From an uncultured Lachnospiraceae bacterium (GTDB lineage Bacteria > Bacillota > Clostridia > Lachnospirales > Lachnospiraceae), in assembly GCA_902779395.1 (NCBI GenBank), contig CACZBK010000011.1, positions 18,559 through 82,558 of the forward strand: a stretch of 64,000 nucleotides of DNA. The letters are read 5' to 3'. This document shows, one piece after another, positions 46,730 to 54,529 of this stretch (positions are counted from its first letter, which is position 1; every line of letters starts with the position of its first letter). Under the pieces are notes generated by a model. The model saw nothing but the letters and a program-made list of their open reading frames with translations, searched no databases and was not told where the DNA came from. The position numbers and the translations under genes were made by a program.

Positions 46730-46904
46730 TTTTTATCCCTTTTCGGAAAAGTGTTCCTACTGTTATTGTAATCATCAGTAGTATGTATTCTATCTATATA
46801 TTCAATAAGCATATTATTCAAAATGTTTTCCTTTGAATTTCTTGACTTAGACCCATAATTCCGAAAAGAGACTTTTAATAACCTCTGATCTGCTGCGCGC
46901 GCTC

Positions 46905-46923
46905 AACCGACACCCTGTCGGTT
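46905..46923. promoter_or_regulatory. Operator 2, AACCGACA-N3-TGTCGGTT
   Basis: Perfect inverted repeat with 8-bp arms just downstream of the tetR -10 box, so bound repressor would block transcription start. Core identical to operator 1. Confidence 0.85.
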
Positions 46924-46929
46924 AGGCGT

Positions 46930-46959
46930 AATATACCACAAATAAACAGCTGCTGTCAA
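46930..46959 (-). promoter_or_regulatory. tetR promoter TTGACA-18-TATATT
   Basis: Minus-strand -35 TTGACA (46954-46959) and -10 TATATT (46930-46935), 18-bp spacing, with operator 2 directly after it. The rest of 46960-47074 holds nothing I can identify. Confidence 0.8.
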
Positions 46960-47074
46960 TTGTTTTCTTGCTATTTGTTTTGACAGGATTATTTCTTGGT
47001 TTTTCATAACCAACTCCATCCCCATTTCCGTGCTCTGTCCCTTTATCATTTCTATCCTGACTAATGGCATATGA

Positions 47075-47356
47075 TCACCTCATCTCCCGCATCTCATCCA
47101 GTATCTCTGCTTCCGTGTTTTCATCCACAAACTGCGATATCTCATCCATGATACTGTCCGCCAATGCATTATGCGGAACTATAAAAGCCACACCGATCAC
47201 TATGACCTGATGTATATCCTGCTCATCTACCTCCGCCGCAGATACATGAAACTTGTTCTGAAGCTTGGCGATGATGCTCTTAACGATCATCCTTTTTTCT
47301 TTCAGGCTGTGCACCCATGGAGCATGCAGTCTGAAGGTCATACTTGCAATATTCAT
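47075..47356 (-). CDS. DUF503 family protein (YlxP-like)
   Basis: 93 residues. SLKEKRMIVKSIIAKLQNKF followed by HVSAAEVDEQDIHQVIVIGV matches DUF503, a small ferredoxin-like-fold family often near ribosome-maturation genes. Function unknown. The ATG overlaps the stop of the small frame upstream. Confidence 0.85.
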   Translation of the reverse strand: MNIASMTFRLHAPWVHSLKEKRMIVKSIIAKLQNKFHVSAAEVDEQDIHQVIVIGVAFIVPHNALADSIMDEISQFVDENTEAEILDEMREMR

Positions 47357-47493
47357 ATATAATCCACATCCGTTCTGTATCCAAATATCGTAACTATATC
47401 ATCTTCCACTGTTCCGGGAACATGGATCTGTTTAAGGCTCTTCATTACACATTCCTTATAATCTCTGGTGTAAGAGTAATACTCCTCATATAC
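47353..47493 (-). CDS. Small frame in the toxin position next to the Phd-like antitoxin
   Basis: 46 codons, overlapping the end of the antitoxin by a few bases and the DUF503 start by four. Reads YTRDYKECVMKSLKQIHVPG and ends DDIVTIFGYRTDVDYI. A RelE/ParE toxin would be expected here at 85-100 residues, so this is either a truncated toxin or a chance frame. No start codon with a good ribosome binding site (GTA at the first codon; ATG at codon 17). Confidence 0.25.
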   Translation of the reverse strand, partial: VYEEYYSYTRDYKECVMKSLKQIHVPGTVEDDIVTIFGYRTDVDYI

Positions 47494-47731
47494 CTAACCT
47501 CTTTTCAGCTTCTTCCAGAGAGATCCATCCATCTTTTCTTGCCGATGCCTCGTCTTTTTCCAACTCGGAGAACAGACCTTTGATGGCACGCAATTCATCC
47601 AACTCCCTGATATCAATTATGGCACAGTCTCCACGACCGTTTTTTGTCAGGTAAACAGGATTTCCATAGGAAACCTGACCTATAACAGCATTATAGTTTC
47701 TCAGATCAGATACCGGTACTATATTAGGCAT
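47486..47731 (-). CDS. Phd/YefM-family antitoxin
   Basis: 81 residues. MPNIVPVSDLRNYNAVIGQV and NPVYLTKNGRGDCAIIDIRELDEL form the Phd/YefM DNA-binding fold, followed by a toxin-binding C-terminus. GGGAGG precedes the ATG. No full-length RelE/Doc toxin gene is adjacent, so it may be an orphan. Confidence 0.85.
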   Translation of the reverse strand: MPNIVPVSDLRNYNAVIGQVSYGNPVYLTKNGRGDCAIIDIRELDELRAIKGLFSELEKDEASARKDGWISLEEAEKRLGI

Positions 47732-47899
47732 ATTTTTTCACCTCCCTTGTACAGCTATCATATCATGTCGCCGCATATTCGTCACCATATTTTACGCAAA
47801 ATAATCAGCAAGCACATGGATCATCGTAATGTGAACAACACTCAAATTTACGCTATTCGTCTCAGCAAATAGATAGTTATACCAACATTTTTTAATAGT

Positions 47900-48300
47900 T
47901 ACGCTTCCAAAAAAGTCTTTTAGAAGATTGCCTCAGTTGATTGCCGGATACCCACACTTTCCTGAGTATAAACAAAAGCGTTATGATAAGTAAACTTCCG
48001 GACATACAAAAAGCCGCCCTCTGATGGAGCGGCTTAATACTCATCTTTTTTTTAGCATAGGGAGGTAGGTTTTCTGATCCTTAGGTGAGATTTCCAAAAA
48101 GTCCATAGCCTCTTTTGCACTCATTTTCAATTTTTTCATTAGCTTCTTAATTGCTTCAAGAGTGCTCTTTCTTGTAGCATCATTAGCAGCTTCCTGCTCT
48201 CTTTCCTTAACATACAGCTTCATTTCTCTTTCTCTGTCATATAACTGTGTCATAATATCAACTACCTCCTTCCTATGAGATTCCAAATACTCCTTTAAAC
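47900..48300. repeat. 400-bp repeat, copy 1
   Basis: Nearly identical to 56909-57300. Starts at TACGCTTCCAAAAAAG and includes an untranslated tail of about 105 bp, a terminator hairpin and the last 80 codons of an Rpn-type nuclease gene. The two copies diverge abruptly at both ends. The flank 47732-47899 holds no other feature I can identify. Confidence 0.85.
48006..48036 (-). terminator. Terminator of the Rpn fragment
   Basis: AAGCCGC / GCGGCTT stem (48011-48035) with a T-run on the minus strand; conserved in the other repeat copy. Confidence 0.8.
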
Positions 48301-48370
48301 TAAAAAAAATAAGGAGGAAAGGGGATAAATGTGCTTTTTGCTGATTATCGGGTACCTCGAGATTTTTCAC
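48041..48370 (-). pseudogene. Rpn-family nuclease/transposase, C-terminal fragment 1
   Basis: About 80 C-terminal codons (LKEYLESHRKEVVDIMTQLY to LEISPKDQKTYLPMLKKR) of the Rpn recombination-promoting nuclease/putative transposase family. The PD-(D/E)XK catalytic half is missing; the first 24 codons shown are unrelated sequence. The fragment cannot be active by itself. Confidence 0.75.
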
Positions 48371-48454
48371 TGATTATTGCTCATCAAGCACGGTGAATTG
48401 CTGATTAAACAACTTATCAGCCTCTTCTGCCCGGCTATTTCCATTTGATTACTT

Positions 48455-48760
48455 TTAGCTTATTGCCCTGGTATACACATCCCAGTATTTCAATATATAT
48501 TCCTTGCTAACCTCATTTTTATGATATCTTTCAATCTCAGCCAGCTCATCCCATAATTCTTTATCTATCCTTGCCTCTCTATTCTTGGGATCGCTTAAAG
48601 TCTGCTCCACCAATCTGGTGATCAATCCAATATGCGTTCCATAATGATCATCTTTTGTCTTGCCCTGCAAAAAGCGTTCTCTTGCTCGAATGAGTCTTTT
48701 TACTTCTCCGTCTATATTTGAGAGTTGTTCCAACAGCGTAAGTTCATTCCAATACTCCAT
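48455..48760 (-). CDS. Hypothetical helical protein
   Basis: 101 residues, highly charged and probably all-helical, with ELTLLEQLSNIDGEVKRLIR at the N-terminus and IDKELWDELAEIERYHKNEV near the C-terminus. It starts 11 bp after the DUF5674-like gene and is cotranscribed with it from the promoter near 49180. Not recognised. Confidence 0.55.
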   Translation of the reverse strand: MEYWNELTLLEQLSNIDGEVKRLIRARERFLQGKTKDDHYGTHIGLITRLVEQTLSDPKNREARIDKELWDELAEIERYHKNEVSKEYILKYWDVYTRAIS

Positions 48761-48771
48761 TTATTCTCACC

Positions 48772-49116
48772 TCATCCAATCCACTCGTTAATGATCTCAG
48801 AAAGCTCCTGTATTACTTTTTCATCTGTAATAACCCTTCCTGCGCCTATATGCAAAATACGATTTCTCTCAATATTTGGATGTGCCTCCCATTCAATATC
48901 TACTACCTCACCATCTTCTACTACTATATTTCCGCCATAAATGTCAGAATAGTCTGAACCATCATCATATAATTCATGTTCCATTTCTATATGCATTTCG
49001 CGATCAATAGCTACCACTCTACGTTTTCGGTCTACGCAAAACTTTATAATATCTTCCGCAAAATGATTATACTCCGCAAGCAATCTATCGTTATCAATAT
49101 GCTCTTTTAATACCAC
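48772..49116 (-). CDS. DUF5674-like protein
   Basis: 114 residues from a GTG at 49116 that has GGAGG 8 bp upstream; an upstream ATG at 49137 lies too close to the promoter to be favoured. VVLKEHIDNDRLLAEYNHFA, VDRKRRVVAIDREMHIEMEH and NRILHIGAGRVITD follow the DUF5674 pattern. Function unknown for that family. It heads a two-gene unit. Confidence 0.55.
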   Translation of the reverse strand: MVLKEHIDNDRLLAEYNHFAEDIIKFCVDRKRRVVAIDREMHIEMEHELYDDGSDYSDIYGGNIVVEDGEVVDIEWEAHPNIERNRILHIGAGRVITDEKVIQELSEIINEWIG

Positions 49117-49164
49117 CTGTTTTTCCTCCTGTCTCATGCCCAAACCATTCCCTAAAACAGCTTC

Positions 49165-49194
49165 ATTATACAATAAGTGCCCTCCTTATCGCAA
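49165..49194 (-). promoter_or_regulatory. Promoter TTGCGA-18-TATAAT
   Basis: Minus-strand -35 at 49189-49194 and -10 at 49165-49170, 48 bp upstream of the DUF5674-like GTG start. Confidence 0.6.
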
Positions 49195-49274
49195 GGGCAG
49201 TGCTTACACAGGAGGACAACTCAGTATTTAAAGAATCCCGGCGAAAAGATTTGCGATATCAGCAGGAAGAAACC

Positions 49275-49298
49275 GGGCCGCCCTTTTACAGGCGGCCC
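49275..49298 (-). terminator. Strong GC hairpin after the HTH antitoxin gene
   Basis: GGGCCGCC, seven-base loop, GGGCGGCCC; followed on the minus strand by a short T-rich stretch (GGTTTCTT). It probably ends the HigA-like transcript. Confidence 0.65.
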
Positions 49299-49372
49299 TC
49301 GATGTTCTTTATTTGACTTTTACGCTTATAGTTCTGCACCTTTTTTTCTGCACCAAATATTCGCTTATCTCC

Positions 49373-49690
49373 TTAATTCTCGTCCACACTCACAAATGAT
49401 AATTCTTTTTCCTTACCCTGCTCTAAAATGTCCAGCAGTCGATATGCCGGTCCCGTTGGATGCGTTCTGCCCGTTTCCCATGCCTCTACTGTCTTTTTTG
49501 AAACGCCCATATAATTAGCAAATACCGTTTGAGTCATTCCGGACTTATTGCGTATCGCTCTTATTTCTTCATTTGTATACTTTTTTACAGGCATGATCAT
49601 CAAGGTTTTAACTTTAGCTTTTCCTTTTCCCCGCTCATATGCTATAGCCTGGTTTAAGCCTTCCTGAAGATCCTCGAATAAAGAACTCAT
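49373..49690 (-). CDS. HigA-like XRE-family antitoxin/regulator
   Basis: 105 residues. The C-terminal helix-turn-helix reads GMTQTVFANYMGVSKKTVEA (about 51-70), preceded by YTNEEIRAIRNKS, as in HigA/NadS-type antitoxins. GGGGAGGAG lies before the ATG. Upstream, only a 15-codon frame is left where a HigB toxin would be expected. The palindrome at 49798-49814 is a likely operator. Confidence 0.8.
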   Translation of the reverse strand: MSSLFEDLQEGLNQAIAYERGKGKAKVKTLMIMPVKKYTNEEIRAIRNKSGMTQTVFANYMGVSKKTVEAWETGRTHPTGPAYRLLDILEQGKEKELSFVSVDEN

Positions 49691-49797
49691 GATTTTTCTC
49701 CTCCCCTATTGGCTGCAACTTCATCTTTTAATGACTTTTCTGCAAAGCATCTTCTCCATATCTTCCATAACCAATATCTCCTTTATGGACATTATGT

Positions 49798-49814
49798 ACC
49801 CTACATTGTAGGGT
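49798..49814. promoter_or_regulatory. Palindromic operator ACCCTACA-N-TGTAGGGT
   Basis: Perfect 8-bp arms around one base, 108 bp upstream of the HigA-like gene; typical of autoregulated antitoxin operators. Confidence 0.7.
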
Positions 49815-49889
49815 GTCAACGACTGTTTGAAGCTCCAAAGGTAGACTATCCGGTTATCTAAACTTAAAATGGAAAAGTGCTTGAATTAA

Positions 49890-49925
49890 GAAAAGAACGG
49901 CCTCTATCACGGAAACCGCTCTTTT
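49890..49925 (-). terminator. Terminator after the 49954 gene
   Basis: On the minus strand AAAAGAGCGG pairs with CCGTTCTTTT (some G-U), ending in T residues. Confidence 0.65.
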
Positions 49926-49953
49926 GCCACCTATCTCGAATCTTTACAGGATC

Positions 49954-50145
49954 TTAAATATCACCCCTCTCTCCATCGTATTCTTCCTCCGACAGTTCCT
50001 CCTCATCATCGAAGGGCAGGAATGCATTCAGCGCCGCTTCAGCATCCGTCTGGATCCTTATAAGATTCTCTTTGGCTTCTTTTTCAGCATTCTCCCTGTC
50101 TTTACGGGACCTGGCTTTCTTGAGCTTAGCCAAGCCAGTCATCAC
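49954..50145 (-). CDS. Hypothetical charged protein, 5' end uncertain
   Basis: 63 codons from an ATG at 50145; the same frame stays open a further 35 codons upstream (including SCSNEGSPFCIYSVKKAKDT) without a clear start. The sequence is Lys/Glu-rich helical and ends in an acidic tail EEELSEEEYDGERGDI. An inverted repeat AGGGCTG/CAGCCCT lies at about 50213-50244 within the upstream part. It may be a truncated gene. Not recognised. Confidence 0.4.
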   Translation of the reverse strand: MMTGLAKLKKARSRKDRENAEKEAKENLIRIQTDAEAALNAFLPFDDEEELSEEEYDGERGDI

Positions 50146-50406
50146 CAGACCATTTATCCTATCGCATATGCCTTCAAGAGTATCTTTAGCCTTCTTTACA
50201 CTATATATGCAGAAAGGGCTGCCCTCGTTACTGCAGGACAGCCCTCTCTTAATCTCCTCTATTTCTCTACAATTCTTTTCAAAGCTTGATCATCTAATGA
50301 TAAACTATCCTGAAATTCCACTTTTAGTATACTCGTCTCTTAAATTGTTCAAATGTTCGATTATATTGGGATTATCCCACAATGCTGATTATTTATGTCC
50401 CCATTG

Positions 50407-50904
50407 TCATCCTTTTACATATCTGATCTCCCGTTTATTCCATCGCTTAAATATCTTTTCTTTTCCATCAAAACAGTAGTGATTCTTTTCGTAAAAGCTC
50501 TTCCCGATCTCATTATCTTCCAAAACCCAGATTACATATTCCCGGCAGCCTTTATCTTTTCCCACTTGCTCGTAAAAACGCAACATCTCATATCCCACGC
50601 CCATTCTCATATAGGCAGGCTCCACATAAAGGAAGTGAAGCTCAAAGGCATCCTTTTTATCATCGTCTTCACATATTCCGATGCCCATCATCCCCTTGAT
50701 CACCCCTGTTTCAGGATTTTCATAAACATACAGATCAAACCTGTTTTGACTTATCCACTTCTCATAAACCGGAATCCGCTTTTCCACAGACATGTCTTCA
50801 TATAAGAATTTTTCAGAAACAATGCTTTTATATGCATAGCGGCTGCTTGTAACATCTATTTCTGCAATTCGGGTCGAATCATTAAGTGTAGCTTTACGAA
50901 TCAT
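50407..50904 (-). CDS. GNAT N-acetyltransferase
   Basis: 165 residues. MIRKATLNDSTRIAEIDVTS, then FELHFLYVEPAYMRMGVGYE (acetyl-CoA loop, R-x2-G-x-G form R-M-G-V-G), then WVLEDNEIGKSFYEKNHYCF are the ordered GNAT elements. All the usual core is present. Substrate unknown. Confidence 0.9.
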   Translation of the reverse strand: MIRKATLNDSTRIAEIDVTSSRYAYKSIVSEKFLYEDMSVEKRIPVYEKWISQNRFDLYVYENPETGVIKGMMGIGICEDDDKKDAFELHFLYVEPAYMRMGVGYEMLRFYEQVGKDKGCREYVIWVLEDNEIGKSFYEKNHYCFDGKEKIFKRWNKREIRYVKG

Positions 50905-50928
50905 GGGTTTATACCTTTCCTCTTTTTC

Positions 50929-51162
50929 TTATGTACCAGCTGTATCCGCTAAATACAAGCTCCCTTTCGCCTTCTCCAAACAGATCCGACAATCCATCCA
51001 ACATCCATTCACTTTCTTCTTTCTTTGCAATCCAATATAGCCTGCCACCCCGATAAACTTGAAGTTTCCACATTGAGCCTCATCATCGTCTAAAGCCACA
51101 TACCAGAAATAGGTTTTGTTTCCGACGCTTATTTTGCGTCTCCTTTTAGCGCTTATGCTCAT
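50929..51162 (-). CDS. Hypothetical protein, possibly truncated
   Basis: 77 residues from an ATG with AAAGG upstream. The first 37 residues (KTYFWYVALDDDE) look like a beta-rich domain; the second half changes character (KKKVNGCWMDCRICLEKAKG) and may be a frameshifted end. Not recognised. It lies between the GNAT gene and the HsdM breakpoint. Confidence 0.35.
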   Translation of the reverse strand: MSISAKRRRKISVGNKTYFWYVALDDDEAQCGNFKFIGVAGYIGLQRKKKVNGCWMDCRICLEKAKGSLYLADTAGT

Positions 51163-51183
51163 TGTAGATTACCTTTCAATTCA

Positions 51184-51375
51184 TCAGTCTGTTGCTTCTG
51201 CCATGATAACGATATATCTGTTCATGCGCTTGTCGTATACACTCCAACATGCAGTGCCCCACCATTCATGACCGTCATCAAAATAATCAGACCAGTCTGT
51301 TGTCCACTCATATACTTCAAGTTCATCTGTCCCCTCCGGAAACAAAATGGAATTGACCTTGCGGAAATCATCCGG
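51184..51375 (-). pseudogene. Gene fragment joined to the end of hsdM
   Basis: About 63 codons reading FRKVNSILFPEGTDELEVYE and DGHEWWGTACWSVYDKRMNR, ending ATD-stop. It has no start of its own; its 5' side runs into the hsdM C-terminus in another frame. It is the 3' remnant of an unknown gene at a deletion junction. Confidence 0.5.
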
Positions 51376-52738
51376 TCCGTATCTCGAAGTATATCTTCGT
51401 AATCTCTGCGATCTGTTCCTCAGAGATGTCATTACGCTTATTTCCCAGAGCCTTGCGGCGCTTCACATACAGCTCATTGGCATTGATCAGCTGCACCTTG
51501 CCTTCTCTTACCGTTCCTCTCTTCTTGTTCGAAAGCACCCAGATATAAGTAGCAATGCCTGTGTTATAAAAAAGGTCGTTGGGAAGAGCGATGATTGCTT
51601 CCAACAGATCGTTTTCCAATATATATTTACGGATGTCGGAAGGACCGGATCCTGCGTCGCCGGTAAAGAGAGGTGATCCGTTATGTATGATGGCGATACG
51701 GCTACCACCCTGACTGATATCCTTCATCTTGGCTATCGCCGTCATAAGGAACAGCATCTGTCCGTCACTTGCTGCTGGCAGACCTGCGCCAAACCTCCCC
51801 GCAAAACCAAGCTTAGCTTCTTTCTCTATCGCAGTCTTTTCATTCTTCCACTCACGGCCAAAAGGAGGATTACTCAAAATGTAGTCGAAGCTCTGACCTG
51901 TAAACTGATCGTCAGACAAGGTATTGCCGTCTTTGATGAAATCGGCGTTGTTGCCCTTTATCAGCATATCCGCCTTACAGATAGCAAAGGTCTGATCATT
52001 TATCTCCTGTCCCAAAGGAACGATCTCAGCCTTTTTATTCAGACTGTGCAGATATTCTTCTGCAACAGAAAGCATTCCGCCGGTACCGCATGCAGGGTCG
52101 TAAACGGTCTTGACAACATTCTTACCGGAAAGTATGGCATTATCATCGTGGAATAAGATATTTACCATGAGCTGTATCACTTCTCTTGGAGTATAATGCT
52201 GTCCGGCATCTTCATTATGTGCTTCAGAGAATCTGCGGATGATCTCTTCAAAGATATAACCCATCTCAAGATTGGATATGATATCCGGATGCAGGTTCGC
52301 CCGCTCTGTGGTAAACTCTTTCAGAACGATATACAGAATGCCTTTATTAGCCATGGTCGTAATATGGCCTTCAAACTTAAACTTCTCGATGATATCCGAT
52401 ACATTCTCGGAAAAGCCGTTCAGATAATCCTTAAAATTGGCCTCTATGTTATCCGGATCATCCATCAGCTTTTCAAAGGTATACTTGCTGGTGTTATAAA
52501 ACTCAAAGCCGGATGCCTTGCGTAAAAGGACATCCTTCATAGGGAGCTTCTTTACTTCCTTATACTTTTCCAGCACTGCATCCTTGGTATCCGACAATAT
52601 ACAGTCAAAACGGCGTATTACTGTAAGCGGGAGTATTACTTCGCCGTACTCATGAGGTTTGTATACCCCTGTCAGTTTATCTGCTATTGCCCATATCAGG
52701 TCCGCCTTCTGATCGATCTTTGCACTCTTTGTCGCCAT
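51368..52738 (-). CDS. hsdM: Type I restriction-modification methyltransferase subunit, C-terminally truncated
   Basis: 456 residues of an HsdM N6-adenine methyltransferase. Motif I DPACGTGG (214-221) and catalytic motif IV NPPFG (290-294) are present, with the helical N-terminal HsdM_N domain before them. Family members usually run on to 500-680 residues; here the protein stops at ITKIYFEIRTG, where the DNA switches to an unrelated gene fragment. No hsdS or hsdR is in the window, so it is probably an inactive remnant of a type I system. It is the last gene of the operon that begins with the YdbC gene. Confidence 0.88.
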   Translation of the reverse strand: MATKSAKIDQKADLIWAIADKLTGVYKPHEYGEVILPLTVIRRFDCILSDTKDAVLEKYKEVKKLPMKDVLLRKASGFEFYNTSKYTFEKLMDDPDNIEANFKDYLNGFSENVSDIIEKFKFEGHITTMANKGILYIVLKEFTTERANLHPDIISNLEMGYIFEEIIRRFSEAHNEDAGQHYTPREVIQLMVNILFHDDNAILSGKNVVKTVYDPACGTGGMLSVAEEYLHSLNKKAEIVPLGQEINDQTFAICKADMLIKGNNADFIKDGNTLSDDQFTGQSFDYILSNPPFGREWKNEKTAIEKEAKLGFAGRFGAGLPAASDGQMLFLMTAIAKMKDISQGGSRIAIIHNGSPLFTGDAGSGPSDIRKYILENDLLEAIIALPNDLFYNTGIATYIWVLSNKKRGTVREGKVQLINANELYVKRRKALGNKRNDISEEQIAEITKIYFEIRTG

Positions 52739-52770
52739 GTTTGTTCTCCTTATTCTATGATCACACTTTA

Positions 52771-53229
52771 TTATTCTTCTGAGTATTCATGAAACCCTCT
52801 CAGGTCTATCTCCGTCCCAACTCTCACAAACTCTCTGTGTCCCGGTCTGGAATGTTCTATATCCGGCTTAAACTCCCCCAAGAAGCAATATCCCTTATCC
52901 TCGACATAACCAAAGATATATCTGTTCAGCGCTTCTCTTCCCTCAATAGGTGGCCGGTTATCGTTTTCGCCTTCTTCTATGAGTTTGGTTGCATCTTCGA
53001 TCAGATAGTTTAACCACCCCTGCGATCTTGGCGATGCTTTCCTTTCGCCGTTACGGATTACCGCCATCTTCGGGAACCATGCCTGATGATCCTCGTCTAC
53101 GGCTATAAAAGATTTATAACACGCTTTGTAGCCTTTTCCAAAACACTCATTCAGCACATCGACTATGCTGTGAAAGCTTATATCATCATCGATGCTGATG
53201 CTCCTAAGAATATGCTGTTCGTCTCTCAT
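52771..53229 (-). CDS. Hypothetical protein in the hsdM operon
   Basis: About 152 residues, with ILRSISIDDDISFHSIVDVL at the N-terminus and PPIEGREALNRYIFGYVEDK in the middle. Start either ATG 53229 or a GTG two codons earlier that overlaps the stop of the DUF2262-like gene. Not recognised. It is 32 bp upstream of hsdM and probably travelled with the restriction-modification locus. Confidence 0.55.
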   Translation of the reverse strand: MRDEQHILRSISIDDDISFHSIVDVLNECFGKGYKACYKSFIAVDEDHQAWFPKMAVIRNGERKASPRSQGWLNYLIEDATKLIEEGENDNRPPIEGREALNRYIFGYVEDKGYCFLGEFKPDIEHSRPGHREFVRVGTEIDLRGFHEYSEE

Positions 53230-53231
53230 TT

Positions 53232-53576
53232 TCACCCATTCACCATAAAATAGCTCAGTTCTTTAAACTCCTCATCCATATACTCCAGGGTGAATATATG
53301 CTCCCCGTCAAAGGTATGCTCCAGCCAATTGATCTCTCCGTTATCCGGATCTATTAGCGGCATTCCCAGTTTTTCCTTTATACTCTCGATGCTGTGAGCC
53401 CCATACATTCCTTCCAGATCAGCAGATATATAACGGGCTATGGAGTCTATCTTCTTCCAGTAAGCCTCAGCCAGCTTATCGATCAGCTCCTCGTATTCTT
53501 CCGGTTCTTCGTCCCATGCAAACAATATGCCTTTATGTTCGACTACATATTGCTGCAGATCGTCATCAAATTCCAT
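53232..53576 (-). CDS. DUF2262-like protein
   Basis: 114 residues from an ATG at 53576 with AAAGGAA upstream. FAWDEEPEEYEELIDKLAEA, LGMPLIDPDNGEINWLEHTF and HIFTLEYMDEEFKELSYF follow the DUF2262 pattern. Homologues are often found as candidate immunity-type or uncharacterised proteins; the role here is unknown. It starts 16 bp after the YdbC gene. Confidence 0.65.
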   Translation of the reverse strand: MEFDDDLQQYVVEHKGILFAWDEEPEEYEELIDKLAEAYWKKIDSIARYISADLEGMYGAHSIESIKEKLGMPLIDPDNGEINWLEHTFDGEHIFTLEYMDEEFKELSYFMVNG

Positions 53577-53592
53577 AATAATCGTTCCTTTC

Positions 53593-53823
53593 TTATGAGT
53601 TATCCTTACCTGCACCCAGCAGCTCTTTCAGCTTCTTATACTCCTCATCGCTGAGCGTCACGCCCTTACCCATCTTCTCATGATCGGGGCTCCAGTCACG
53701 GATATCATACTTAGCCTCTCTGTCGTTCCAGGACACCTTATTCAGTTCCTTAGTCCAGCCTTTGGAACCCTCGGATAAGATGCCTATATGCTCTGTTATC
53801 TCAAACTTAATATCTCCTGCCAT
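53593..53823 (-). CDS. YdbC/PC4-like single-stranded DNA-binding protein
   Basis: 76 residues. MAGDIKFEITEHIGILSEGS, GWTKELNKVSWNDREAKYDI and GVTLSDEEYKKLKELL match the YdbC family, a PC4-fold domain that binds single-stranded nucleic acid. ATG at 53823 follows GAAGGAG. First gene of the operon with the DUF2262-like gene, a hypothetical and truncated hsdM. Confidence 0.85.
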   Translation of the reverse strand: MAGDIKFEITEHIGILSEGSKGWTKELNKVSWNDREAKYDIRDWSPDHEKMGKGVTLSDEEYKKLKELLGAGKDNS

Positions 53824-53856
53824 AATTATCTCCTTCCGCTTCAAACGCACTGTTAA

Positions 53857-53885
53857 ATTATACCATATCTTGCCACTCTATTCAA
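53857..53885 (-). promoter_or_regulatory. Promoter TTGAAT-17-TATAAT of the YdbC operon
   Basis: -35 at 53880-53885, -10 at 53857-53862, 17-bp spacing. The downstream TTTAACAGTGCG is shared with the promoter at 29080-29108. Confidence 0.8.
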
Positions 53886-53920
53886 TAAATCCATTGGTGA
53901 ATATGCACAATCAGAGCCTT

Positions 53921-54514
53921 CTATACTGCCTCCAACTCCCGGAGTCTTTTCTCAGCCAAAATATAATGATCATCTATGGTATACCCGGTATTTATGGTCT
54001 CTCTATAGTATTCCAGCGCTTTTTTTATATTCTGCTCCACATACAATCCCATGCGATACATCTCTCCAAGCTTATAAAGGGCATCAGGAGACTTATTTTC
54101 AGGAGTCATATAGCACAGATAAGCCTTCTCATAATCTGCCGGATCACTCTCATAATAAATATCTCCAATACACTCATAAGCAAACTCCTGACCCTTATCA
54201 GCAGCTTTGCGATAGTACAAAAGCGCCTTTTCGGTATCCTTTTCAAAAAAGGTGCCAAACCTTCTTTCTTCGCCCATAAAGATATAATAAGCCGATGGTA
54301 TATCTGCGCCCAGCATATCTGCCATCTCCAGATAATAAAGCCCCTTCATCTCATCCCGGACGGTATATGTGCCATGATACCAGCAAAGCGCCAGCTTTAA
54401 GACCGCATCAGGATCTCTTTTCTTGGCTCGCTCGAGCAACGAGAGATAATACAGTTTATTCTCTGTCGCTCTATCGAAATATTTTATATTCTGTTCAACC
54501 CCGCATCTTGCCAT
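53921..54514 (-). CDS. Sel1-repeat protein of the small-peptide cassette
   Basis: 197 residues composed of Sel1/TPR-type helical repeats: DAVLKLALCWYHGTYTVRDE, KALLYYRKAADKGQEFAYEC, ALYKLGEMYRMGLYVEQNIK, each about 36 residues. Such proteins are scaffolds for protein or peptide interaction. GCGGAGG precedes the ATG, 16 bp after the cysteine-rich mini-gene. Cassette copy 1 has lost this gene but keeps DNA from just beyond it. No signal peptide. Confidence 0.8.
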   Translation of the reverse strand: MARCGVEQNIKYFDRATENKLYYLSLLERAKKRDPDAVLKLALCWYHGTYTVRDEMKGLYYLEMADMLGADIPSAYYIFMGEERRFGTFFEKDTEKALLYYRKAADKGQEFAYECIGDIYYESDPADYEKAYLCYMTPENKSPDALYKLGEMYRMGLYVEQNIKKALEYYRETINTGYTIDDHYILAEKRLRELEAV

Positions 54515-54529
54515 AAGCTAACCTCCGCT

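Larger units (their letters stand above)
49691..49953 (-). other. Gap with leader and terminator only
   Basis: Holds the palindromic operator at 49798-49814, a ribosome binding site AAGGAG with a 15-codon frame starting near 49765, and the terminator of the next gene at 49890-49925. No full gene was found. Confidence 0.4.

Noticed and set aside
50213-50244. Inverted repeat AGGGCTG/CAGCCCT as a terminator
   Set aside because: Lies inside an open frame, the loop is long and there is no T-run on either strand.
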